DNA from: an uncultured Clostridium sp.
Lineage (GTDB): Bacteria > Bacillota > Clostridia > TANB77 > CAG-508
Assembly: GCA_905213875.1 (NCBI GenBank)
Contig: CAJMJN010000018.1
Span: 1-29,415 of the forward strand
DNA length: 29,415 nucleotides
Reading direction: 5' to 3'
Shown here: positions 8,288 through 17,115 of the stretch, piece after piece
Numbering within the stretch: the first letter of the stretch is position 1
How the letters are laid out: every line of letters begins with the position of its first letter
Program-made: the position numbers and the translations under genes
Notes under the pieces: generated by a model
What the model saw: the letters and a program-made list of their open reading frames with translations, nothing else
Database searches by the model: none
What the model was told of the DNA's origin: nothing

Positions 8288-9040
8288 TTAATTAAATTTT
8301 CCTGTAAATTCAAATTCCATTTTTGTAATTCTGCCTGTTTGCCTATTGTATGTTGTACCTGTACATTTAAAATATGCTCTTTTAAATTGTATATACTCAT
8401 AATATTTATATATATCATTCCTTATTGTACTACCTGATTTTATATCATCCCATTTTGTAGCTTTTACTTTTTTAGATGCTGAATTAAATTTGCTTACTGC
8501 CGTTTCTTGATCACTTGTACTTCTGGAATCAATAAATATTCCTGACATTCCTGTTGTCAAATTTGTTAGTGAATCTTGTCCATATTTTTTTTCAATTCTA
8601 TCAACTTCACTTTTTATCGAGTTTTCAAATGTATTTGAATTTTTATTTATTGTATATGTATTTCCATTTGCCTTTGTAAATAATCTATTTGCTTGATTAT
8701 CTGCTGTTAGTTTTGAAACATCAATTTTAAATATTATTGTCATTTGTTCATATGAAACTGTTTGGCCTTTATCAGACCAACCAGTTCCCTCTGTTGATTC
8801 TCTTCTGTTATAATCTATAACTTTATTTAATAATGAATATAATTCACTACCTCTTACATCTTGTCTATTGTATGTTTCGTATTGATTATTAAATTCTACT
8901 ATTTGTGATTCTCTTGTTGTTTCTGTATTTGTTTTTTGATATGCTGTTAAATTACTAAACATTAATACTAACGCACTTATTATTAGTAATCCTATTAATA
9001 AACTTCCTGCAATAATTAATGCTTTTGATGCATTTTCCAT
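8288..9040 (-). CDS. MENA-type pilin-like subunit (250 aa)
   Basis: The largest MENA-type protein. It begins MENASKALIIAGSLLIGLLI, has the motif VEFNNQYETYNRQDVRGSEL, a long insertion with charged and Ser/Thr-rich segments, and the C-terminal hairpin FKCTGTTYNRQTGRITKM. It is the first subunit gene after the platform protein, 15 bases downstream, with a TAAGGAGG ribosome site. By size and first position it might be an initiating or tip subunit. That is inference. Confidence 0.77.
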   Translation of the reverse strand: MENASKALIIAGSLLIGLLIISALVLMFSNLTAYQKTNTETTRESQIVEFNNQYETYNRQDVRGSELYSLLNKVIDYNRRESTEGTGWSDKGQTVSYEQMTIIFKIDVSKLTADNQANRLFTKANGNTYTINKNSNTFENSIKSEVDRIEKKYGQDSLTNLTTGMSGIFIDSRSTSDQETAVSKFNSASKKVKATKWDDIKSGSTIRNDIYKYYEYIQFKRAYFKCTGTTYNRQTGRITKMEFEFTGKFN

Positions 9041-9055
9041 AGAGTTTCCTCCTTA

Positions 9056-11137
9056 TTATTTTGCTTTTGTTGCAGTCATTGAACTAAATGATGATGACAT
9101 ACTTGTTAATCCTATAAATACTAGTGGTATAATTAAGTATCCTACAAATAAACATACCATTGGAGCAAAACCTATAACTTTTCCTATCATACCTTTTCTT
9201 TTTATTAATCTTTCATTTGATTCTTTTCTTTTTGCTTGATAATATTCTCTTTCTGAATCTAGTTCATCAAATGCATCTTTAATTGGTATCTTTTCTACTG
9301 CTGCTTGCAAGCTTTCAATTATTCTAATTAAAGGTAAATATGTAACTTCATCTTTCATAGCCTCTAAGGCTTCCCATGCACCAGCTTCATAGTTATTCAC
9401 ACATTTTGTAATTGAAGGTCTAAATATATTAGAATATCTTTCTAACCATTCTAGAATTATTTCAACATTAACTCTTTCTATTCTCATTAGCATTAATATA
9501 ATTGTTTGGAATTGCATTACTTCATCTTCCATTTCTAACTGCCTCATTTTTACTTGGAAGAATAAAAGTCCCATTGGTCCCATGTATCCTACTAATGCAA
9601 ATACAAAGGCAAGTAATAATTCGAACCATTTCATATATTCACTATTTACAATCTGTAATTTATTATATATTCTTTCTGTTGCAATTTCAATTTCACTATC
9701 TTCTGCATCTCTGTAATATTTTGAACTTGAAAGTGCATTTTTTATTTGTGCCTCTGTAGTATTTGTTTTTCCTCTAAATCTATCCAAAAATATATTATCT
9801 TGCTCTGTTAATTCCATTGCCTTTTTTTCGTCTTTTTCTGAAAGTCCACCAATAATATCATAATCTGTTGTTGGTTCTGTATAAACATAATTTATAGCAA
9901 CTTGATGTAATTGTGCAAACAATATAATCGAAGCAAAAAATGTAACAACTGCAATTGTAATCCTATTTATATATAACCACTCCATTTTCAATGGTGAAGC
10001 AGAATCTTTTAACATTTGTTGTACTTTTCTATATTCTTTTGTTCCTACTTTAGGTATAAATAGATCTACAACCTTTTTTATTGGTTTTTTCTTATATAAT
10101 CTTGCTTGCCAAGGATTTTCTGTATTTTTAGTATTCATAGCTGTTGAGCCATTATCTTTTAACTTTCTTACTAAAATATATGATACAAAAGTTATCAATA
10201 ATATTAACATTTGTACTATCATTCCTGGCTTTCCATTATACCAACTTGCAGTAAATGAGAAGTTACTTACTGCCCAATTTTTTAATGGTTCTAACATCAA
10301 TACTGGAGCAATTGCTATAACAGATAAACTTTGAAATACATAATTCAATTTATCTCTTTTTAAGATTTCTAATTGCATTTCTTGTGTAATATTATTTACA
10401 TTTTTTAAGTATAATGATGCTCCATCTACTTTCCTATCACCAAATTCTTTTGTTAGATATGATACCCCTGCAAATTCTTTCAAGAAGTTATTTGGTGCTA
10501 TATCATAATATTTTTCTAACTCATTTTCTGGATCATCTGATATTAATATTTCATATATCTTTTCACCTTGTCTAGAAACATCTTTTTCATCATCTTGCGA
10601 TACTTGGTATATAGCTTCTTCAACCATGTTATATTCATGATAAGCATGTCTTATTTCTGAGAAAAAGTCTATTTGTTCTTTTAAAATATTATTATCAATT
10701 TTATCTACTGAACCGTCTATAAATGTATCTATCATAAATAGTTCAAAAATAAGTAATATTGTCATTAATAAGATATTTTGTGATGTCATTACAATTGTAA
10801 TAATTATTATAGGAATTATTATTGCAAATGTTTTTGTTAAAATCTTTGCTGTTCCTTTTCTTGTATTATACTCATCATCTATATTAATAATTTCCAATCT
10901 TCTTCTGATTTTCAAAACATATCTTTTTATAAATGGTATTTTTATGTATGTTAAATATAATTTTTGAAATAACACCTCCGTAGAAAAGGATTTTTCTTTA
11001 GTTCCCTCTTGTAATCTTTGAATTTTTTTGTATTCAGAAGTTTGCATCTTTTTTGATAGTACATAATATATTAGTGCAATTATTACAAAAGCTCCTGCTG
11101 CTCCACCCATTATATAGTATATAAATGTATTGTCCAC
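9056..11137 (-). CDS. Tad/T2SF-like inner-membrane platform protein, double length (TadB-TadC-like)
   Basis: A 693-residue membrane protein with an N-terminal helix (about 8-27), a membrane pair around 103-138, a cytoplasmic GspF-like region (about 150-270), membrane segments near 275-335 and 393-415, a second membrane pair near 510-530, and a second GspF-like cytoplasmic region (about 545-650, containing AAVEKIPIKDAFDELDSERE) before a final helix pair. In standard Tad systems TadB and TadC are separate proteins of about 300 residues; here the two appear fused. It would couple the CpaF-like ATPase to subunit extrusion. The start is GTG, ten bases after GGAGGAGGTG. It lies 33 bases downstream of the ATPase gene. 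Confidence 0.85.
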   Translation of the reverse strand: MDNTFIYYIMGGAAGAFVIIALIYYVLSKKMQTSEYKKIQRLQEGTKEKSFSTEVLFQKLYLTYIKIPFIKRYVLKIRRRLEIINIDDEYNTRKGTAKILTKTFAIIIPIIIITIVMTSQNILLMTILLIFELFMIDTFIDGSVDKIDNNILKEQIDFFSEIRHAYHEYNMVEEAIYQVSQDDEKDVSRQGEKIYEILISDDPENELEKYYDIAPNNFLKEFAGVSYLTKEFGDRKVDGASLYLKNVNNITQEMQLEILKRDKLNYVFQSLSVIAIAPVLMLEPLKNWAVSNFSFTASWYNGKPGMIVQMLILLITFVSYILVRKLKDNGSTAMNTKNTENPWQARLYKKKPIKKVVDLFIPKVGTKEYRKVQQMLKDSASPLKMEWLYINRITIAVVTFFASIILFAQLHQVAINYVYTEPTTDYDIIGGLSEKDEKKAMELTEQDNIFLDRFRGKTNTTEAQIKNALSSSKYYRDAEDSEIEIATERIYNKLQIVNSEYMKWFELLLAFVFALVGYMGPMGLLFFQVKMRQLEMEDEVMQFQTIILMLMRIERVNVEIILEWLERYSNIFRPSITKCVNNYEAGAWEALEAMKDEVTYLPLIRIIESLQAAVEKIPIKDAFDELDSEREYYQAKRKESNERLIKRKGMIGKVIGFAPMVCLFVGYLIIPLVFIGLTSMSSSFSSMTATKAK

Positions 11138-11170
11138 TTTAAATTAGCACCTCCTCCTTATATTTAGTAC

Positions 11171-13138
11171 TTAAACTTCTGTTTTCTTTTTTCTTCCTCT
11201 TTTTTTAGGTTTTTCTTCTGTTTCTGCTGATACAGTTACTGTTTCTTTTTTAGCTAATTGATTTCCCCAGTGTTTCTCAACAAATTTGTCAAATTGTTCT
11301 ACATCTGCTGCATCCATGTTGTTTCTCATATCTCTTAAGTTTTGTTCTGAAATTGGGTTTGTTATTACATATTCTCCATCTATGTATTCCATAATGTTTC
11401 TATATGTATATAATTTTTTATCTGTTGATTTTTCAAAATATCTTGTTGCATTATCGAAAAATTTATCAAATTTTCCTTCTAATGTTTTTTCTTTTCTATG
11501 GTCAAAATTGTATTCACTTTTACTTTCAATTGGAATACATTCTGTAATTCTTTCTATATATCTTTTTCCTCTAAAGTCTTTAATTTGATGTATATCAAAG
11601 TTTAAAACTTGTACAACTTGCTCTTCTGCAGTTTTTTCATCTGTAAACACTCCTGTTCTTAACATTGAGTTTCTTAATGCTGTTACTAAGTTTGGAAATG
11701 TTTTAGCATGGTGAGTAAATAATGTGAATTTAGAAGCAACTTGAGCTGCTTGTATCATCCAAGATGCTACGGGGTCTGTTGCAACCTCACCAATGATGTT
11801 AACAGAACCATCTGTTTTCTTTTGAACATCCAAACCTTCTTGTCCAGATATTGTATCTGTTTCACGGAATGTTAAAATATTTCTTGTTGGGTATATTTTT
11901 CTTAAATGAAGCTCGAATGCAGTTTCTTGAACCCTTATATTCATTGTTTCATAAATATTTTCAATCATACCCATAAGTAATGTTGTTTTACCAGAACCTT
12001 GCTCACCAGTAATCGCTGTGATTCTTGCTCCTTTTACTAGATATTTTAATAATTCTATTGCATCTTCTTTTCCTGGATCTCTAACTAGTTGTTCTAGTGT
12101 TGCTCTCTTTACGTCAAATTTTCTTACGAAAAATGCCCATGTTTCAGAGAAACTTGGTCTTACAACAACGACACGAGAACCGTCTTTCATTTCATTGATT
12201 TTGTAACCATTTGTGTCTGATAATTGTCCTGGGTTATTGTATTTATAAATATTTTGACATACTCTTTTTAATTCTGCTTCTGTTCCAAATGATAAAAATG
12301 CTAGTCTTATTGATTTACCTTGGAAGAATATCCATATACTGTCACAAGCTCTTGGAACTTTGTGTTCAGCTACTTGATTTAAGTAGTCTCCATCTGTTTG
12401 TGCGACTTGGCTTAAAAAGCTTTCTGGTAAACCAGATACACCACCAGATACACCATCTATATTCATATCTCTTACTTCATCTATTGCGCTATATCCTTTA
12501 TAATGTTGATATATTCTTTGTACTACAACACTTAATTTGTCTGAAAATGTTAAGACTATATTTTCTTTTTCATATATATCTTCTATTTCTGTTGGAGTTA
12601 TAACATAAGAAGGTTTTGTTTCTCCTTCTACATATTTTAAATCTCCTAAATTATATTTCTTTATTAACTCTGTTAAAGCTTCATATCCAAATTCTTTTTT
12701 AAATGCATAAAGTAAAATATCAAATTTGTCTTGTGCTGTAAGTAATGATGGAATATCAAATGGTATTGCTTTTGATATATTTGTTTCACTTACTCCATAT
12801 TCTTTTTCTAATAAATCAAATATTAATTCTTTAACATATTTTTTATCATTTACATCACCATATGTACAACCTTTTAAAGCTTTTTTCAATTCATATTTTT
12901 TATTTTTTCTTCTTTTTAATTCTTCTTCTGAAAGTCCGATATCATATAAATTGATTTTTGTAATTTCATCAAGTCTTTTCTTTACAAATTCAGTCATCAT
13001 ATCTATTGTATATGTTTTATCATCTACATTTAAAGCTGTTTCTACTGGTGCTTCTTTTTTCTTTTTAATGCTATAGTATATTACATATCCTGCAACAGCT
13101 ATAACAACTAGTATTAGAACAATATTAGTTATTGTCAT
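11171..13138 (-). CDS. CpaF/TadA-like secretion ATPase with N-terminal membrane anchor
   Basis: Hexameric motor ATPase of the Tad/type II secretion family. Walker A is ITGEQGSGKTT at about residues 376-386; the Walker B-like strand is NIIGEVATDP, and the His-box TLFTHHAKT follows. CpaF-like features include the N-terminal helical domain and the RVVVVRPSFSETWAFFVRKF region. Unusually the protein begins with a clear membrane helix (MTITNIVLILVVIAVAGYVI) followed by YYSIKKKKEA, whereas known CpaF/TadA proteins are cytosolic. The C-terminus is a basic KKRGRKKKTEV tail. AAGGAGG ribosome site. It is flanked by the ParA-like genes and the platform protein, the usual Tad order. Confidence 0.9.
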   Translation of the reverse strand: MTITNIVLILVVIAVAGYVIYYSIKKKKEAPVETALNVDDKTYTIDMMTEFVKKRLDEITKINLYDIGLSEEELKRRKNKKYELKKALKGCTYGDVNDKKYVKELIFDLLEKEYGVSETNISKAIPFDIPSLLTAQDKFDILLYAFKKEFGYEALTELIKKYNLGDLKYVEGETKPSYVITPTEIEDIYEKENIVLTFSDKLSVVVQRIYQHYKGYSAIDEVRDMNIDGVSGGVSGLPESFLSQVAQTDGDYLNQVAEHKVPRACDSIWIFFQGKSIRLAFLSFGTEAELKRVCQNIYKYNNPGQLSDTNGYKINEMKDGSRVVVVRPSFSETWAFFVRKFDVKRATLEQLVRDPGKEDAIELLKYLVKGARITAITGEQGSGKTTLLMGMIENIYETMNIRVQETAFELHLRKIYPTRNILTFRETDTISGQEGLDVQKKTDGSVNIIGEVATDPVASWMIQAAQVASKFTLFTHHAKTFPNLVTALRNSMLRTGVFTDEKTAEEQVVQVLNFDIHQIKDFRGKRYIERITECIPIESKSEYNFDHRKEKTLEGKFDKFFDNATRYFEKSTDKKLYTYRNIMEYIDGEYVITNPISEQNLRDMRNNMDAADVEQFDKFVEKHWGNQLAKKETVTVSAETEEKPKKRGRKKKTEV

Positions 13139-13154
13139 GGTCTAGTTAACCTCC

Positions 13155-13994
13155 TTACATTTTCATTGCTAAATCTTGTAGTCTATATATAATTGCATCT
13201 GATGCCCTTTTTACTTCTTGTATAAATATATAATTTCTATCTTCTTCATCAATGCTTCTTCTAAGTCTTAAAAACAAGTCTGGTACTTTTGCTTCCTCAC
13301 ACGCTTCAAAAAATAATGTATTATACGGTATTGTTAATACTTTATTTTTTTCTCCCATATATCTCGTAATATTTTTTATTGTATATTTTGAAAATTTGTC
13401 ATATCTATTTATTAACAACAATATCTTTTTAGAATTAAACATTGGTTGTTCTTCCCTTAATTCCATAAATTTATTTATGCTGACTAATCTTTGACTTAAA
13501 TTTGCAATAACCAAATTTGAGTTTTGCAATATTTGTTCTGTAATCGCTTCTCCTAATTCTGCATCTAAATCGACAAACACTAAGTCATAATATTTATTAG
13601 CTAAATTTATGATTTCCGGATAATTTTGCTTTATTTCTTCATATTCTAGTTTTTCACCCTTAAAAGATGGCAATATTTCTAGTCTATCTTTAAAAACTAT
13701 TTTTGTATAATTTGTTATATTTTCTGGTTGTAATTTTCCACTTCTCATAATAGTTTCGATTCCAACTATTCCGTCTTCCATAGCTGTATCAGTATTTGGT
13801 CCAAACAATCCACGGTTTTTCTTTTTTTTCTTTTCTTCCCAAAAGCATCTATCTAAAGTTGTATCTTTATGTCCTGTTGAAATAACAAGAATTTTATAAT
13901 TATGTTCTATTGACATATGTGTTGTAATAGCTGTAATCGATAATGTTTTTCCAGTTTGTTCTTTTCCACTATTCCAAAATGTAATTACTGACAT
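13155..13994 (-). CDS. CpaE/MinD-like P-loop ATPase of the Tad-like operon
   Basis: A 279-residue ParA/MinD-superfamily protein. The deviant Walker A is NSGKEQTGKTLS near residues 8-19, with the signature Lys, and the Walker B-like strand is YDLVFVDLDAELGE. The domain ends with a helical region rich in charges. CpaE-like proteins localise or regulate Tad assembly at the membrane. A basic cluster EEKKKKKNRG around residue 53 interrupts the usual fold and may contact membrane or nucleic acid. AAAGGAG ribosome site; only two bases separate it from the preceding gene. Confidence 0.8.
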   Translation of the reverse strand: MSVITFWNSGKEQTGKTLSITAITTHMSIEHNYKILVISTGHKDTTLDRCFWEEKKKKKNRGLFGPNTDTAMEDGIVGIETIMRSGKLQPENITNYTKIVFKDRLEILPSFKGEKLEYEEIKQNYPEIINLANKYYDLVFVDLDAELGEAITEQILQNSNLVIANLSQRLVSINKFMELREEQPMFNSKKILLLINRYDKFSKYTIKNITRYMGEKNKVLTIPYNTLFFEACEEAKVPDLFLRLRRSIDEEDRNYIFIQEVKRASDAIIYRLQDLAMKM

Positions 13995-13996
13995 TT

Positions 13997-14695
13997 TTAT
14001 ACTCCTTTTTCTATTGTCTTTATAGCTCTTCTAACTCTGTTTTCATTAGAATCTCCCAAAATCTCTTCTGTAATATATGCTAAGCCATCTTTATATTGAA
14101 TACTTAATTTCTTAAACTTAACTTTGGCTACTCTTTGATTTTCATAAATTACACTTAAATCGCCATTTTCCATTGGAAAATATATTCTGTATTCATTCCA
14201 AATAACTTTATATCCTAATGATAAAAAGTTTAAGTAATCATCTTCTTCCTTTAGCATTTCTCTTGAAAATAATACCTTTGTCATGCTAATTGGTTCTTCA
14301 ATTGTATTTATTATTTCTAATCCTTTTTTTAACGAAAACGCATCAAAAGATGTTACAAAGTAATTTTTAATTGCTTCATTTAATTTAAATCCTTCAAAAC
14401 CTATGTAGCTGTCTGTGTCTATTAGTATAATGTCATATTCTAATTCTTGTTCTTCTGAAAGTCCAATATATCTTTTTATTCCTTCAACATTTTGAAATCC
14501 AACTGCTATATCTATATCTTCATATTCTGTCACATACTCAGTTGTAGGGTTTATAACAGGTACAACATATCTAGCTTTTTGATTTATTGTTGCATCTATT
14601 ACTAATACTTTTTGATTTAATACAGTAAGTATTTTAGCTATATATATAATCAAATCTGTTTTGTCGTAGGCTCCTATAAACCCTATCTTTTTCAT
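13997..14695 (-). CDS. ParA/MinD-like protein with degenerate P-loop
   Basis: A 232-residue protein with a ParA-like strand order: MKKIGFIGAYDKTDLIIYIA at the N-terminus, QKVLVIDATINQKAR as the second strand, and YDIILIDTDSYIGF in the Walker B position. The expected GKT is replaced by GAYDKTDL, so nucleotide hydrolysis is doubtful. It probably partners with the intact ATPase encoded just downstream, as a regulatory pseudo-ATPase. A GGAGAG ribosome site precedes ATG. Assignment rests on fold-like pattern only. Confidence 0.65.
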   Translation of the reverse strand: MKKIGFIGAYDKTDLIIYIAKILTVLNQKVLVIDATINQKARYVVPVINPTTEYVTEYEDIDIAVGFQNVEGIKRYIGLSEEQELEYDIILIDTDSYIGFEGFKLNEAIKNYFVTSFDAFSLKKGLEIINTIEEPISMTKVLFSREMLKEEDDYLNFLSLGYKVIWNEYRIYFPMENGDLSVIYENQRVAKVKFKKLSIQYKDGLAYITEEILGDSNENRVRRAIKTIEKGV

Positions 14696-14719
14696 AAGTA
14701 TCTCTCCTTTTTATATTTT

Positions 14720-15841
14720 TTAGTTTGATGTTGATGTTGTTGTTGTTGAAGTTTCTCCTGATAATCCTTCTAAGTAATCTTTTCTTGTTGTTTTTGAATT
14801 TGTTATACTTTCACTCATATTTGTTTCTAAGTTTGTTTGAGCTTGATCTCCTTGACTATTTAAAGCATTTTCTCTATATGTATTCATTGTTCCTGTATCT
14901 ATTGCATTATATCTTGCTCTTAATGTTTCCATTGCACTTGATAATATATTTGGATCTGCTTGTAATTCTTTAGAAACTGCATCTCTTACAACATAGTTTG
15001 GAGTTGATGCCTCTTGAATTCCCGCATCTGTATATTTTGTAGCATAAAGTTTAGCTCCATTTAAGCTTGCTGCATCTACTATTGCAGAACTCATATGTAA
15101 GATCTCATCTTCTGATAAGTTAACATTTAAAGTGTCTGAAGAATCTGTTCCTCCTACTACTGGAATTGTAACTTCTTTTTTAGATACTACTATAAAATCT
15201 TGTCCATTTGGTAACATAAGTCTTATATCTATATAATCTCCTGTCACTAAATCCATTGGCATTACTACAACATTATATTCTTGTTGTCTTATATCATTTT
15301 TTACTGTTCCTTGTGCTAATAAATCTGTTGTAATTAAAGTGTTTTTCTTCATATTTACTTTAGCTATTAATGGTGCTGTAACTAAATCCAAATATTCTTT
15401 TTGTCCATTTTTTGTTATATAATAACTATCTGTTTCGTCCTCTTTTTTTACTTCATATTTAGTATTATCCAGTGTTATATACATTGTTGATACAGTTTCT
15501 CCATTAGAATTACGATATTCAGTTGATACTGCATTTCCTTCTTTATCTTTTAAAGAATAATTTTGTATAACACTTAAATCACTTGTTGCATTACTTGGTA
15601 CTAATGCTTTATTTACTGTTTGTTGTGTAAACATATCTTCTGTTATTGTTTGGCCTGCTTTTACATCTTTATTTAATACATATGCTGTATAACTATTTGA
15701 CTTTTCCTCTTGTTCTTTTTTCATTTTATTCATCAATTGCATGAATAATAATGCTATTATAACTCCTGAAATTAATAACATTACTAACATTCCTAATAAA
15801 AATGAGTTTCTTGCTTTTCTTTGCATTGGATTTGTTGCCAT
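14720..15841 (-). CDS. CpaB/RcpC-like SAF-domain protein
   Basis: A 373-residue protein with a basic N-terminus, one membrane helix (about residues 16-38), and an extracellular SAF-type domain starting YVLNKDVKAGQTITEDMF, as in CpaB/RcpC. A second SAF-like element (KVNMKKNTLITTDLLAQG) and the following YNVVVMPMDLVTGDYIDIRL match the family layout. In Gram-negatives CpaB associates with the secretin; none is expected here, so it may bind peptidoglycan or the assembling filament. The C-terminus is Thr/Ser-rich. The ATG at 15841 is preferred to the GTG one codon upstream because GGGAGG is eight bases before it. First gene of the operon. Confidence 0.82.
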   Translation of the reverse strand: MATNPMQRKARNSFLLGMLVMLLISGVIIALLFMQLMNKMKKEQEEKSNSYTAYVLNKDVKAGQTITEDMFTQQTVNKALVPSNATSDLSVIQNYSLKDKEGNAVSTEYRNSNGETVSTMYITLDNTKYEVKKEDETDSYYITKNGQKEYLDLVTAPLIAKVNMKKNTLITTDLLAQGTVKNDIRQQEYNVVVMPMDLVTGDYIDIRLMLPNGQDFIVVSKKEVTIPVVGGTDSSDTLNVNLSEDEILHMSSAIVDAASLNGAKLYATKYTDAGIQEASTPNYVVRDAVSKELQADPNILSSAMETLRARYNAIDTGTMNTYRENALNSQGDQAQTNLETNMSESITNSKTTRKDYLEGLSGETSTTTTSTSN

Positions 15842-15898
15842 CACAAATTCCTCCCTTAAAATTTATTTTTCTCTTATTTTTTTACAAAATAATCATTT

Positions 15899-15949
15899 AT
15901 TTTATTTTACCGCAAACACTATGTAAAATCAATTAAATTACATAGTGTT
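15899..15949 (-). promoter_or_regulatory. Promoter and inverted-repeat operator/terminator before the Tad-like operon
   Basis: Leftward TTTACA (15922-15927) and TAAAAT (15899-15904) are 17 bases apart. The -35 lies inside one arm of a perfect 12-base inverted repeat, AACACTATGTAA (15915-15926) and TTACATAGTGTT (15938-15949), with an 11-base centre. The repeat begins right after the HAD gene stop, so it could act as a 3' hairpin for that gene, as an operator for the pilus operon, or both. Confidence 0.6.
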
Positions 15950-15950
15950 A

Positions 15951-16835
15951 TTAAAAGTTAATATTTTTGTAATGTTTTTGTAATATTTTTGCTACGCCTT
16001 CATCATTATTGCCTGCTGTTACTTCGTTTGCAATATTTACAACTACTGGTGTGCTGTTAGCCATTACTACTCCTAAACCTGCTTTTTCAATCATTTCTTT
16101 GTCGTTTATATTATCACCTATTGCCATAATTTCATCTTGGTTTATTCCCATTTTTTCTGCTAAAAACTCTATTGCATTCCATTTATCTACATTTGCTCTA
16201 GAAATTTCTGTATAGAAATATTCTACCGAAAATTCTTCAGTTCCTTGTCTTATCATTTTTTTTGCCATATGTGACACTTCCAAAACTTCTATATCTCGAA
16301 TTTCTTTTAATTTTCTAATTATAGAATTAAAAACAAATTTATTTTCATCACATACTGTTATTTTCAAAAATCGTGAATTTTCGTCATTTTCTATATATTC
16401 ATACATATTATTAATAATACTTATTTTTGTTTTTTTGTCTTCTGGCTTTTTCAAATTTTCTTTATGATAATATAAAACATTGTATTTTAAAGATGTTGTT
16501 AATATTTCTTTTTCTGTATATACATTATATCCAATACTATTTTCCTCACAAATTTTTATAATATCTAAAACTTTTTGTTTAGGTAAACATTTTTCGTATA
16601 TAATTTCTTTTTTTTTCATATCATAAACTATAGCACCATTTCCAGCTATAAAATATTTATCACTACCTATTTCGTTCGCTATTGTCATTATTGAATCAAT
16701 AGGTCGTCCTGATGCTATTATTACATTTGCTCCTTGTTCTTCTACTTTTTTTATTGCATTTTTTGTATTTTCAGTAACAGCTCCATAACTATTTAACAAT
16801 GTTCCATCTAAATCTACTGCTATTAATTTGTACAT
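15951..16835 (-). CDS. Cof-type HAD-IIB family phosphatase
   Basis: A 294-residue cytosolic haloacid-dehalogenase hydrolase, likely a sugar- or nucleotide-phosphate phosphatase. Motif I is VDLDGTLLNS (residues 7-16), motif II lies in VIIASGRP, and motif IV is AIGDNINDKEMIEKAG. The insert between these motifs is the type IIB cap, which sets specificity that I cannot read. There is no good ribosome site directly before the ATG; a GGAG lies 31 bases upstream with a small hairpin between. It is followed by an inverted repeat. Probably not part of the pilus operon. Confidence 0.9.
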   Translation of the reverse strand: MYKLIAVDLDGTLLNSYGAVTENTKNAIKKVEEQGANVIIASGRPIDSIMTIANEIGSDKYFIAGNGAIVYDMKKKEIIYEKCLPKQKVLDIIKICEENSIGYNVYTEKEILTTSLKYNVLYYHKENLKKPEDKKTKISIINNMYEYIENDENSRFLKITVCDENKFVFNSIIRKLKEIRDIEVLEVSHMAKKMIRQGTEEFSVEYFYTEISRANVDKWNAIEFLAEKMGINQDEIMAIGDNINDKEMIEKAGLGVVMANSTPVVVNIANEVTAGNNDEGVAKILQKHYKNINF

Positions 16836-16846
16836 TTTACTTTTTC

Positions 16847-16870
16847 AAAAGATTATTATCTTTTTTCTCC
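16847..16870 (-). promoter_or_regulatory. Hairpin between ribosome site and HAD start codon
   Basis: A perfect repeat AAAAGAT-TATT-ATCTTTT (16847-16864) lies between GGAG (16867-16870 on the - strand) and the ATG at 16835. Folding would bring the distant GGAG closer to the start codon. Confidence 0.35.
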
Positions 16871-16957
16871 TTACTTTTGTATTTAGATTTTTATAACGGT
16901 TTTACCTATAAACCTATTTTTTATATTAATATATTTTTAATTTTTTTAGTATTTTAT

Positions 16958-16986
16958 GCATATGCTTTTTTGCAATCCCCATTATA
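16958..16986 (+). promoter_or_regulatory. Sigma-G-like promoter of the interrupted SASP gene
   Basis: GCATA (16958-16962) and CATTATA (16980-16986) are separated by 17 bases and agree with the forespore sigma-G consensus (GHATR, CATWNTA). SASP genes are classical sigma-G targets. The leader to the ATG would be about 120 bases, longer than usual, which lowers confidence. Confidence 0.5.
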
Positions 16987-17115
16987 CAAATATCTTTTTT
17001 TATTTGCAATATTTTTTCTAAAAATTTCCTGATTATTTTTTCTATTTTTGCAAATGATAGTAGTAGAAAAACAAAAGTTTTTTCTAGTTGTAATATCACA
17101 GGAGGTGAAAAAACA

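Noticed and set aside
12018..13076. Several rightward frames opposite the secretion ATPase
   Set aside because: Antisense to a strongly supported gene; composition follows the complement of its codons.
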